Origin: an uncultured Moraxella sp.
GTDB taxonomy: Bacteria > Pseudomonadota > Gammaproteobacteria > Pseudomonadales > Moraxellaceae
DNA length: 30,113 nucleotides
Direction of reading: 5' to 3'
NCBI GenBank assembly: GCA_937975585.1
Contig: CALJUC010000096.1
Location: 1 to 30,113 of the forward strand
How positions within the stretch are numbered: the first letter of the stretch is position 1; each line of letters opens with the position of its first letter. Positions 15,590 to 23,574 of the stretch are shown here, one piece after another. The notes beneath the pieces were generated by a model, which saw only the letters and a program-made list of their open reading frames with translations, had not been told where the DNA came from and did no database searches. Position numbers and translations under genes: made by a program.

Positions 15590-16471
15590 GTGAAAGCAAA
15601 TAGTACTTTATTAGGCGCAATGACGGTTGCGAGCTTGGCGTTAGTCGGTTGTCAAAAACCTGCCGAAAAAAGCGCAGAAACAGCAGCAGCCTCAGGCACA
15701 GCTTCAACCGCTTCCTATACTAGTGTGGCAGGCAAAACCATTCATATCGCAACAGAAGGCACTTATAAGCCATTTAGCACCACCAAAGCAGACGGTAGTT
15801 TGTCTGGGTTTGATGTTGAACTGATGCGTGCGTTATGTGATGAGATGAAAGCCAAATGTGAGATTAAGCCACAAGATTGGGATGGCTTGCTACCAGGCTT
15901 AATCGCCAAAAAATACGATGCGGTTATTGATGCGATTTCGATTACCAAAGAGCGTCAAGCACAGGTTGATTTTACCGACCCATACTTTACCAATACCTTG
16001 GTATTTGTGACCAAAAAAGGTAGCACCATCAATCCTGATGACCCGGCACAAATTGAAAGCAATAAAGTCGCCGCACAACGCTCAACTTTGTCTACCCAAT
16101 GGATGGAGAATACGCATCCAAAAGCCAAGCTAAATCTTTATGAAAACTTAGACCAAGCCTTTATGGACTTGGCGGCTGGTCGCTCAACCATGATGATCTC
16201 GGATAAAGCGCCTGCCTACTACTGGCTAACGACCCCAGAAGGTCAAGGCTTTGAAGTCAAAGGCAAAGAAATCGATGTCGATGACAAGATGGCAATTGCC
16301 TTGCAAAAAAATTCGCCCCTACGTGAAGACTTTAATAAAGCCATCGCTGCGGTCAAAGAAAATGGTACTTACGATAAGATTTATCAATCGTACTTTGGCA
16401 ATATGGGAACCACCAATGCTGCGGCAAGCAGTGTCACGACGACCGTTAGTGCCGCCTCTGCTAGCAAATAA
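15590..16471 (+). CDS. Amino acid ABC transporter substrate-binding lipoprotein 3
   Basis: Third tandem solute-binding protein, 293 residues from a GTG start at 15590 that is well placed after AAGGAG. Lipobox LVGC with Cys at 21, then QKPAEK and an Ala/Ser/Thr linker to about residue 48. The domain begins IHIATEGTYKPFSTTKADG, with GFDVELMRALC, PQDWDGLLPGLIAKKYDAV and SITKERQAQVDFTDPYF, closest to protein 1 by eye. The C-terminus carries an extra 20-residue Ala/Ser/Thr tail (about 273-293) absent from the other two. A strong terminator follows at 16493, separating it from the permease genes. Confidence 0.93.
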   Translation: MKANSTLLGAMTVASLALVGCQKPAEKSAETAAASGTASTASYTSVAGKTIHIATEGTYKPFSTTKADGSLSGFDVELMRALCDEMKAKCEIKPQDWDGLLPGLIAKKYDAVIDAISITKERQAQVDFTDPYFTNTLVFVTKKGSTINPDDPAQIESNKVAAQRSTLSTQWMENTHPKAKLNLYENLDQAFMDLAAGRSTMMISDKAPAYYWLTTPEGQGFEVKGKEIDVDDKMAIALQKNSPLREDFNKAIAAVKENGTYDKIYQSYFGNMGTTNAAASSVTTTVSAASASK

Positions 16472-16492
16472 GCGATTATCTTAATCAATAAA

Positions 16493-16525
16493 CAAAAACT
16501 GGGTGAGGCTATCATCCAGTTTTTG
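16493..16525 (+). terminator. Rho-independent terminator after the third binding-protein gene
   Basis: CAAAAACTGG (16493-16502) plus GTGA pair with TCAT plus CCAGTTTTTG (16516-16525) around loop GGCTA. The roughly 14-pair stem has A and T tracts at its base. It splits the binding-protein cluster from the permeases. Confidence 0.8.
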
Positions 16526-16685
16526 CATTTTAAGGCTAATTCCTTGTAGTTGTTTACACTATTAATTTTTATTATGTAAGGCGGTTTTTTTTGTGGTGTT
16601 CGCTAGGACAATCACGTAAAATTGCAGCCGTAAATTGGGTCAGCTGTTACATTATGATTAGCACCCGATTCGATTATTCACGACC

Positions 16686-17456
16686 ATGGCGTCATCACCA
16701 ACAAAAGGTAAGCACAGCGTGTTGGATTTACAAGGTTTTGGGCATTTATTATTAAGCGGGGCGGTGGTGACCATCAAGCTTGCTTTGACCAGTCTAGTCT
16801 TGGGCTTGGTATTTGGCTTGTTGGGCGCAACGGCCAAGATGTCGCGCTTGAAGCTATTTAATGCTTTGGCGACCGCTTACACCACTATCATTCGCGGTAT
16901 CCCTGAGCTGTTATCCGTGATGTTTATTTACTTTGGTGGTACGTTGCTGCTAGGCGCGGTCTTGCCGTGGTTTGGCTATGACGAGTATGTCGATGTTAGC
17001 CCATTTTGGGCGGGTGTGGCTGCCTTGTCGATTGCCTTTGGTGCATATGCCACCGAAACCTTTCGTATGGCATTCCAAGAAATCCCAAAAGGACAAAAAG
17101 AGGCCGGTCAAGCGATTGGACTCAATAACTTTCAAATTTTGTGGCGCATTATTTTGCCGCAAGTTTGGCGTATTGCGTTACCGGGTTTGGGTAATCTATT
17201 CTTGGTCTTGCTAAAAGATACCGCCTTGGTGTCAGTCGTTGGTTTGGAAGATACTATGCGTCATGCTAAGACCGCAGCGACTTCAACCCAAAGCCCATTT
17301 ACTTTTTATATGGCGGCGGCGTTGATTTATTTGTCATTGACCGTGATTATCACTGGGGTGATTATGCTGCTTGAGTGGTGGAACAATCCAGCCGAGCGCT
17401 ACGCCAAGCGTTTATCAAAAATCGGTTATCGTGACAAACTTGGCGTGGCAAAGTAA
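16686..17456 (+). CDS. Polar amino acid ABC transporter permease (HisQ/ArtQ type)
   Basis: Inner-membrane permease, 256 residues. Hydrophobic spans are visible near 20-48, 62-97, 108-127, 165-190 and 207-232. RGIPELLSVMFIYFGG (70-85) is the family signature, and the cytoplasmic EAA loop is IPKGQKEAGQAIG (133-145), which docks on the ATPase. Assigned to the HisQ/ArtQ side because it is the first of the pair and carries RGIPELL, as in ArtQ-like proteins. The ATG at 16686 has no obvious ribosome binding site, and the 214-base gap before it contains the terminator at 16493, so it should have its own promoter. Twelve bases separate it from the second permease gene. Confidence 0.93.
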   Translation: MASSPTKGKHSVLDLQGFGHLLLSGAVVTIKLALTSLVLGLVFGLLGATAKMSRLKLFNALATAYTTIIRGIPELLSVMFIYFGGTLLLGAVLPWFGYDEYVDVSPFWAGVAALSIAFGAYATETFRMAFQEIPKGQKEAGQAIGLNNFQILWRIILPQVWRIALPGLGNLFLVLLKDTALVSVVGLEDTMRHAKTAATSTQSPFTFYMAAALIYLSLTVIITGVIMLLEWWNNPAERYAKRLSKIGYRDKLGVAK

Positions 17457-17468
17457 GGGAGCATATCA

Positions 17469-18194
17469 ATGAATTGGAATTGGCAAATTATCTTTGATAG
17501 TATCCCAAAGCTATTAGAAGGCAGCATTCTGACCATCGAATTGGTGCTATTGTCAGGATTTTTGGGTTTTGTGCTTGCGGTACCACTAGCCTTGGCTCGC
17601 TTATCAAAACGCTGGTGGGTGCAGGCTTTGCCTTTTGCGTACATTTTCTTCTTTCGCGGTACGCCACTTCTCGTACAGATTTTCTTGATTTATTATGGCC
17701 TATCGCAGTTTGATTGGGTGACGAACTCTTGGCTATGGAAAGTGGGCGTATTATCAAGTCCATTTTGGTGTGCGATTATCGCCTTTACCCTGAATACCGC
17801 TGCTTATATTGCCGAGATTATTCGTGGTGCAATTAAGTCGATTCCAAAGGGTGAAAACGAAGCGGCCGATGCGATTGGTATGTCATACACGCAAAAACTG
17901 CGCCGGATTATTTTTCCGCGTGCATTTGGTATCATGTTACCTGCGTATGGTAATGAAGTGATTTTTATGTTGAAAGGGAGTGCGCTTGCCTCAACCATAA
18001 CCTTGATGGATATTACCGGTGTTGCCAATACCTTGATGCAAAAAACCTATACCGTGTTGGAGTTATTCTTCGCGGCGGGCGTGTTGTATCTATTAATTTC
18101 TTGGGTATTGATTGGTACCTTCCGCTTCTTGGAAAAACGTATTAATCGCCATTTAAGCTATACACCGGTTAGCCAAGCGGAAGTCACCGCTTAG
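17469..18194 (+). CDS. Polar amino acid ABC transporter permease (HisM/ArtM type)
   Basis: Partner inner-membrane permease, 241 residues. Hydrophobic spans lie near 18-44, 52-78, 96-118, 155-175 and 188-215. The family signature is RGTPLLVQIFLIYYGL (63-78), and the EAA loop is IPKGENEAADAIG (125-137). It starts 12 bases after the first permease with AAGGGAG as ribosome binding site, so the two are translated from one transcript and should form a heterodimer. With the ATPase at 12550 and the three binding proteins they make a complete importer. The downstream lipoprotein gene begins 58 bases later. Confidence 0.94.
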   Translation: MNWNWQIIFDSIPKLLEGSILTIELVLLSGFLGFVLAVPLALARLSKRWWVQALPFAYIFFFRGTPLLVQIFLIYYGLSQFDWVTNSWLWKVGVLSSPFWCAIIAFTLNTAAYIAEIIRGAIKSIPKGENEAADAIGMSYTQKLRRIIFPRAFGIMLPAYGNEVIFMLKGSALASTITLMDITGVANTLMQKTYTVLELFFAAGVLYLLISWVLIGTFRFLEKRINRHLSYTPVSQAEVTA

Positions 18195-18252
18195 TTGGCA
18201 AGATTAAGTTCATTAAAGAGTTGAAAGTCAGTTGCAACGAGGAGTGAAGCGG

Positions 18253-18876
18253 ATGAAATCAGTTGTAAGCTTTGGCACATTGGCATTTGCTGTTCTTCTG
18301 AGTGCTTGCCAACCTACCAATAAAGCAAGTGATGCAGAAAAAAATGCGAACAATGACCCAGCAACGGCCGCTGCGGTCATTGATGGGCATGCAGCTAGCC
18401 AAACGTTTAGCCAAGCTGAGCTGGCTGCGGCACAAGCTGCCCATGCACAACTCGGTACACCTGCTAGTGCGGCTACTACCACTGCGATCACGCCAGTATG
18501 GGATGGTAAACCACGCGCTGTTGATTGGGCGAAAGTCGATTCGGGTGTCAAGCCAGTGGATGCAGACACGTTTAAGTATCCTTTCACCCTTGATAGCGCG
18601 CCCGTCAAAGCCTATATGGACGCGTATCAAGTCGATGCCAAAACCGCGCGTTATAATCTAACTGTTGGCATGGCGGTCAATGAAGTCTTAAATAAAGTGC
18701 TTGACCAAATCGACACCTCGTATGTCTCACACGAACTGACGGCCGGTAAAAACAGCAAGTTTATCATCCATACCACCAAACAGATTGCGCCCAGTGAGCA
18801 TACTTACGTATTTGCTGAACCATTCGCGCATGGCTTGAGTATTCCTGTACAAATTATCAACGACGGCAAAAAATAG
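18253..18876 (+). CDS. Lipoprotein of unknown function
   Basis: I do not recognise the family. From the ATG at 18253 (AGGAG eight bases upstream; a TTG at 18232 is rejected) it has 207 residues. The signal peptide ends in lipobox LSAC with acylated Cys at 19, followed by a Thr/Asn/Ala-rich region to about residue 80 that includes a short Ala/Gln helix-like segment. The C-terminal part (about 80-207) looks folded, with FKYPFTLDSAPVKAYMDAYQV, VGMAVNEVLNKVLDQI and HTYVFAEPFAHGLSIPVQII. It lies 58 bases after the permease gene and 59 before the WG-repeat gene, all on the same strand, so co-transcription with the importer is possible but no role in uptake is shown. Confidence 0.8.
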   Translation: MKSVVSFGTLAFAVLLSACQPTNKASDAEKNANNDPATAAAVIDGHAASQTFSQAELAAAQAAHAQLGTPASAATTTAITPVWDGKPRAVDWAKVDSGVKPVDADTFKYPFTLDSAPVKAYMDAYQVDAKTARYNLTVGMAVNEVLNKVLDQIDTSYVSHELTAGKNSKFIIHTTKQIAPSEHTYVFAEPFAHGLSIPVQIINDGKK

Positions 18877-18935
18877 CAGCAGTCAACAAAAATTACGCTA
18901 TACTAACTGCACCTCAAGGATAAGGTGATTTTAGC

Positions 18936-19910
18936 ATGGCATCACGATATTACACGTTGGCTGTTGGTCTATTATTGGGCGTGGCCCAAGTCGCTTGGGC
19001 GGACTGTGAGCCAGTTCCCGATGCACTATTTGAGCAATTTGACCAAGTTGATTATTGTCTAACATCCGGTCTAGTGGCTGTCAAACAAGGCAAGCGCTGG
19101 GGTTATGTTGATAGCGATGGTGTGCTCAAAGTCCCCTTTATCTATGATGAAGCACAGACGTTTAATGATGCAGGCTTTGCCGTGGTTGGGCTAAAACAAA
19201 AATATGGCTTGATTGACAAACAAGGCAAATTGACCGTTGCACTCGAATATGACCTCATCGATGAACCTTCTGAAAACCTGATGCCCGTAAGCTTGGCAAA
19301 TAAGAACGGCTTTATGGACAGTCGGGGTCAGGTAGCCATACCGCTGATGTATGATTACGTGGGTCAATTTCGTAATGGCATTGCCATTGTGGGGCAAGCT
19401 GATAGCCAAAATCACATGCAATACGGCTTTATCGATGCCCAAAATCGTGTCATCATTCCACTCCAATATGATTACTTAACCGATTTTCGCGGCCAATATG
19501 CGGTTGTCGGCAAGGGACAGCAACAAGCGCGGCAATACGGCTATCTAAATCGTCAAGGCAAGTTTTTGGTCACCCCACAATACGATGATGCCTATGACTT
19601 TGTCGAAGGTTTCGCCCCGGTCAAAAAAGACGGCAAATGGGGCTATATCAGCAAAAACGGCAAGCTTGCGATACCGCTAGACTATGACGATGTTTGGGAC
19701 TTTGTCGATGGGTTAGCGATTGTCAAACAAGGTGACAAATACGGGGTGATTAACCAACGCAACCGCCGCGTGATTCCACTCGAGTATGATTATATGGATG
19801 TGGCAGGTGATAATCGTTTTTTGGTTGAGCAACAGGGTGAAACGTTTTATATCAACCGCAATAACCAACGCGTGAAAGACCCGGTCGATACCCAAACCAT
19901 GCCCTATTAA
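18936..19910 (+). CDS. Secreted WG-repeat protein
   Basis: A 324-residue exported protein built from WG (KWGYI-type) beta repeats. Residues 1-22 are a signal peptide ending QVAWA. The repeats carry a x-W/Y-G-x-(I/L/V/M) core followed by an IPLxYD-type strand at about residues 55, 90, 124, 163, 201, 235 and 269, with a degenerate eighth near 304. The clearest are RWGYVDSDG, KWGYISKNG and KYGVINQRN. WG-repeat proteins are thought to be binding or scaffold proteins; no catalytic residues are expected. Two Cys (24 and 41) flank the start of the mature protein and may bond. The ATG follows AAGGATAAGGTG. Partner and ligand are unknown. Confidence 0.88.
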   Translation: MASRYYTLAVGLLLGVAQVAWADCEPVPDALFEQFDQVDYCLTSGLVAVKQGKRWGYVDSDGVLKVPFIYDEAQTFNDAGFAVVGLKQKYGLIDKQGKLTVALEYDLIDEPSENLMPVSLANKNGFMDSRGQVAIPLMYDYVGQFRNGIAIVGQADSQNHMQYGFIDAQNRVIIPLQYDYLTDFRGQYAVVGKGQQQARQYGYLNRQGKFLVTPQYDDAYDFVEGFAPVKKDGKWGYISKNGKLAIPLDYDDVWDFVDGLAIVKQGDKYGVINQRNRRVIPLEYDYMDVAGDNRFLVEQQGETFYINRNNQRVKDPVDTQTMPY

Positions 19911-20098
19911 CCGTCCATAAGTAACGCTATAGCCGAGAGTCTATTTTTTGCTTATCGGATGCCACTTGTTCTGATGGTGCACTTGTGATTGGCTACAAGA
20001 TTAACCCTTGATTTTGCCCAAACCAATGCACATAAAGGGCTATCTTTCGCCATTTATTAGCTTTGTTTATCTCTATTGATTGAAAGGAAATGTCGCTT

Positions 20099-21187
20099 AT
20101 GCGCGTGCTCGGGCTTGAAACCTCTTGTGATGAAACCGGTTTAGCTATCTATGACAGCGAGGCCGCTAATAGTGAAAATCGAGGTATCATCGCCCAAGTG
20201 CTATATAGCCAAATTGAACTGCATGCCACTTATGGCGGTGTGGTGCCAGAGCTTGCCAGTCGCGACCATATCCGTAAATTAGTGCCTTTGTTAAATCAAT
20301 TACTTGAGCAATCGGGCCTTAAAAAAACCGATATCGATGCCATAGCCTTTACCAAAGGCCCAGGCTTAGTAGGTGCCTTAATGACAGGTGCATTATTTGG
20401 CCGTAGTTTGGCGATGGGTTTGGGTATTCCGGCGATTGGTGTGCATCACATGGAAGGGCATTTGCTCGCGCCATTATTGGGTGAAAATGCCCCTGAATTT
20501 CCCTTTGTGGCGTTACTCGTCTCCGGTGGTCACACCATGTTGGTGGCGGTCGAAGGTATTGGTCAGTACCAAATCTTGGGTGAGTCGATTGATGATGCGG
20601 CAGGCGAGTGCTTTGACAAAGCCGCCAAAATGCTACAGTTGCCATACCCAGGTGGCCCTAATATCGCCAAACTTGCCTTAACCGGCAATCCCAATGCCTT
20701 TGAATTACCACGCCCAATGTTGGGTCGCGGCTTGGACTTTTCCTTTAGTGGGATGAAAACCGCGGTACATAACTTAATCAAAGACAACCCAACCGATGCG
20801 GACAACCCTGACCATGTCCAAACTCGCGCGGATATCGCCGCCAGTTTCCAATATGCGGTGGTTGATACCTTAGCGAGAAAATGCGTCAAAGCATTGCAAC
20901 AAACCGGCATGAAGCGCTTGGTGATTGCAGGTGGCGTCAGCGCCAATCTTGAACTGCGCCGTATTCTTGAAGAGCAGTTAGCCAAAATCGGTGCAACGGT
21001 GCACTATGCACCCCCAGCGCTTTGTACGGATAACGGTGCAATGATTGCCTATGCGGGGTTTCAGCGCCTCAATGCCGGACAAGGTGACGAATTGGCGGTC
21101 TGCTGTTTGCCGCGTTGGGACATGACCAGTTTACCGGCAGTACCAAATAACCTGAAAACTTCAGATACAATGACGCATGGTGCGTAA
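20099..21187 (+). CDS. tsaD: TsaD, tRNA N6-threonylcarbamoyladenosine transferase subunit
   Basis: TsaD (Kae1/YgjD) transfers threonylcarbamoyl from its adenylate to A37 of ANN-decoding tRNAs, acting with TsaB and TsaE. With the ATG at 20099 the protein starts MRVLGLETSCDETG, the canonical N-terminus, and AAAGGA is about ten bases upstream; the ATG at 20090 is too close to that site. It has 362 residues. Metal ligands are H117 and H121 in HHMEGH, and LLVSGGHT plus the GESIDDAAGECFDK nucleotide-binding segment follow. The protein extends about 25 residues past the E. coli form (337). The stop codon overlaps the crcB start by one base (TAATG), so the two are translationally coupled. Confidence 0.96.
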   Translation: MRVLGLETSCDETGLAIYDSEAANSENRGIIAQVLYSQIELHATYGGVVPELASRDHIRKLVPLLNQLLEQSGLKKTDIDAIAFTKGPGLVGALMTGALFGRSLAMGLGIPAIGVHHMEGHLLAPLLGENAPEFPFVALLVSGGHTMLVAVEGIGQYQILGESIDDAAGECFDKAAKMLQLPYPGGPNIAKLALTGNPNAFELPRPMLGRGLDFSFSGMKTAVHNLIKDNPTDADNPDHVQTRADIAASFQYAVVDTLARKCVKALQQTGMKRLVIAGGVSANLELRRILEEQLAKIGATVHYAPPALCTDNGAMIAYAGFQRLNAGQGDELAVCCLPRWDMTSLPAVPNNLKTSDTMTHGA

Positions 21188-21546
21188 TGCAGTGGTTAAT
21201 GATTGGGCTTGGTGCTGCGATTGGCGCAATATTACGCGGCTATCTCTCGCGGTTTAATGCATTACATCATTGGTTTCCGTTTGGTACCTTAACCGCTAAT
21301 GTTTTGGGTGGTTTATTGATGGGGGTGGTATTGGCCTACAGTGAGCGCTTACACCCCAATGCACGTTGGTTTATTACCACGGGTTTTTTGGGTGGGTTAA
21401 CCACTTTTAGTACCTTTAGTGCAGAAACGTTTCAACTATTTAATAGTGGGCGTGTCATAGCAGCTTTGATATTGATTGGTTCTCATGTAGTTTTGACATT
21501 ACTTGCCACAGCTGCCGGATTTTACCTGATCAAATTTTTTTCTTAA
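21187..21546 (+). CDS. crcB: CrcB/Fluc fluoride ion channel
   Basis: A small inner-membrane channel that exports fluoride, working as a dual-topology dimer. The 119 residues carry four hydrophobic segments. Family motifs are GAAIGAILRGYLSR (9-22), FGTLTANVLGG with N38 (32-42), and the GFLGGLTTFSTFSAE block (67-80) with the Phe residues that line the pore. It overlaps the tsaD stop by one base and has no promoter space or fluoride riboswitch of its own, so its level follows tsaD. Confidence 0.95.
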   Translation: MQWLMIGLGAAIGAILRGYLSRFNALHHWFPFGTLTANVLGGLLMGVVLAYSERLHPNARWFITTGFLGGLTTFSTFSAETFQLFNSGRVIAALILIGSHVVLTLLATAAGFYLIKFFS

Positions 21547-21705
21547 GTCTTTGTTTTATTTCCTGTCTATATCAATATGCTTATCACTAGCGGTCATCCT
21601 TGCAACTTGCTATCTTGCCAAAAAATTGCTACAACTAACTCACGCCTGATACTTAAACAAGCCAAAATATAAAATTGATAACCATAAATCATCAAAGGAT
21701 TTGAG

Positions 21706-23130
21706 ATGAATACCACGACTTTGCCGCCTGTCCAAGATAGCATTACACCCGATACGCCAACTGAACAGATTGCGCATATATTAAGCGCGCAAAACCAGTT
21801 TTTCCAGTCGGGTGCAACCTTAGCGCAGGCCTTTCGTGTCAAGCAACTGACCACATTAAAACAAGCGATTCACGCTTACCATGAGCAGATTGAAATAGCA
21901 CTTAAGCAAGACCTTAACAAGTCGGTGATGGAAACTTATGTGTCCGAAGTGGCATTGGTGTTGGATGAAATCGACTTTATGCTAAAGCATTTAGCCCATC
22001 TGATGAAGCCAAAACACGTCAAAACACCAACCAGTCATTTTCCGGCTAAAAGCCTGATTATGTACGAGCCGTATGGCCGTGTGCTGAATATCGCGCCGTG
22101 GAATTACCCCTTTCAGCTGTGTATTGCCCCGATTGTCGGTGCAATGGCTGCGGGTAATACCGTAATATTAAAACCATCTGAATACGCCCCCCAAACCTCG
22201 GCGGTGGTGGCTAAGTTATTCGCTGAGTACTTTGAGCCCCAATATATCGCTGTCATTGAAGGCGGCGTGGAAACTACTCAAATCTTATTACAACACCAAT
22301 TTGACTATATTTTCTTTACCGGTAGTACCGCAGTCGGCAAGATAGTCATGCGGGCAGCCAGTGAACATCTGACGCCAGTGACCTTAGAGTTGGGTGGCAA
22401 AAGTCCGTGTATCATTGATAGTACCGCCGATATTGCCCAAGCCGCCAAACGTATCATGTGGGGCAAAGCGCTCAATAGTGGCCAGACCTGTATTGCCCCC
22501 GATTATATATGGGTACATGAATCGGTCAAGACACAACTGGTACAAGCCATGCAACAAGCGGTGACAGAGATGTATGGCACAAATCCCCTGCAAAACCCTG
22601 ACTACCCGCGCATGATTAACCAAAAACATTATCATCGGGTTAAAGCATTCTTGCAAGATGGGACGATTGTGGTAGGTGGTGACGTCAATGATACCACGCT
22701 ACAAATCAGTCCAACGGTACTCACCGATGTAACGTGGCAAAGCCCGGTGATGCAAGAAGAAATCTTCGGTGCTGTTTTGCCACTCATGACATTCAATAAC
22801 ATTGATCAAGTTATCAGTGATATCAAGGCTCACGCCAAACCCTTAGCCTTGTATCTATTTACCAAAGATAGCACAGTCGAAGATAAAGTCCTGAACTTAG
22901 TGCCATTTGGCGGTGGCTGTGTCAACGATACGTTAATGCACATTGCCAACCATCATCTGCCATTTGGGGGTGTGGGGGCAAGTGGTATGGGCGCTTATCA
23001 TGGCGAATTTAGTTTTTACACGTTTAGTCATGCCAAAGCAATACTTAAACGTGGGACTTGGATTGATGTACCTGTGCGTTATCCACCGTATACCCCGCAA
23101 AAACTCGCTATTTTACGCAAAATGATGTGA
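21706..23130 (+). CDS. Aldehyde dehydrogenase, class 3-like (coniferyl/fatty aldehyde type)
   Basis: NAD(P)-dependent oxidation of an aldehyde to the acid. The 474 residues align by motif with the ALDH3 group: EPYGRVLNIAPWNYPFQL (121-138, with N133), AAGNTVILKPSE (148-159), FFTGSTAVGK (203-212), ELGGKSPCIID (228-238, general base E228), GQTCIAPDY with nucleophile C262, and the C-terminal FGGVGASGMGAYHGEFSF block. The group oxidises medium-chain, fatty or aromatic aldehydes; the substrate here is unknown. AAAGGATTTGAG precedes the ATG. It is monocistronic, followed by a 16-base palindrome and the pst regulatory region. Confidence 0.93.
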   Translation: MNTTTLPPVQDSITPDTPTEQIAHILSAQNQFFQSGATLAQAFRVKQLTTLKQAIHAYHEQIEIALKQDLNKSVMETYVSEVALVLDEIDFMLKHLAHLMKPKHVKTPTSHFPAKSLIMYEPYGRVLNIAPWNYPFQLCIAPIVGAMAAGNTVILKPSEYAPQTSAVVAKLFAEYFEPQYIAVIEGGVETTQILLQHQFDYIFFTGSTAVGKIVMRAASEHLTPVTLELGGKSPCIIDSTADIAQAAKRIMWGKALNSGQTCIAPDYIWVHESVKTQLVQAMQQAVTEMYGTNPLQNPDYPRMINQKHYHRVKAFLQDGTIVVGGDVNDTTLQISPTVLTDVTWQSPVMQEEIFGAVLPLMTFNNIDQVISDIKAHAKPLALYLFTKDSTVEDKVLNLVPFGGGCVNDTLMHIANHHLPFGGVGASGMGAYHGEFSFYTFSHAKAILKRGTWIDVPVRYPPYTPQKLAILRKMM

Positions 23131-23134
23131 TTGT

Positions 23135-23150
23135 ATGACTTATAAGTCAT
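23135..23150. other. Perfect 16-base palindrome after the aldehyde dehydrogenase gene
   Basis: ATGACTTATAAGTCAT is fully self-complementary, lies four bases after the stop codon and is followed by only three Ts. It may be a weak terminator or a protein-binding site. Confidence 0.4.
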
Positions 23151-23342
23151 TTTAGGAAAACCTATTATTGGACGCAACCAAGATAAATTTGCAGAATAAA
23201 TTTTACTGTTGATGTCTAGTCGCTATGCGATTCAATGGACTTTTAATAGTTATTATGTATGACAGATAAGTGATTAAAAATGCTAGGATAATTGCTTATC
23301 TATGATGGAGCTAACCTATGTGATGCGAACAAATAATGAAAG

Positions 23343-23379
23343 TTGTCATATTTTTGTCATATTTTCCTGTAATTATATA
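23343..23379 (+). promoter_or_regulatory. Pho box and promoter upstream of pstS
   Basis: TTGTCAT occurs twice exactly 11 bases apart (23343-23349 and 23354-23360) with ATTT between, matching the PhoB-binding Pho box layout (CTGTCAT repeats with a four-base spacer). CTGTAAT (23367-23373) is a weaker third half-site. An AT-rich -10 candidate around 23370-23379 is placed as in PhoB-dependent promoters, where the box replaces the -35. Isolated CTGTCAT half-sites also occur at 23408-23414 and, inverted, at 23259-23265. The rest of the 444-base gap 23131-23574 holds the palindrome at 23135 and a roughly 190-base leader, with no gene seen. Confidence 0.75.
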
Positions 23380-23574
23380 CACAATTCTTATACATATCCT
23401 GTATGTTCTGTCATTAAGCACGAAAAACTGGGCAAAAATCCACTCGTATTGATTTTTGGTCAATAACGGCTGCGATTGGTTGGATAATGTTATTTCACCC
23501 TCACTGCTGTTAGCGTGACTGCCTATGTTGTCCATGATGCCAGAAATTATATGTCACTCTTCTAGGAGCCTTAT

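Noticed and set aside
18228..18661. Overlapping ORFs of 119-126 codons on both strands
   Set aside because: They are alternative frames of the lipoprotein gene at 18253, which has a good ribosome binding site and lipobox.
20349..20985. Minus-strand ORFs of 98 and 140 codons
   Set aside because: They are antisense to tsaD, whose motifs are complete, and their translations show no domain.
21100..21187. Fluoride riboswitch before crcB
   Set aside because: crcB overlaps tsaD and there is no non-coding leader to hold one.
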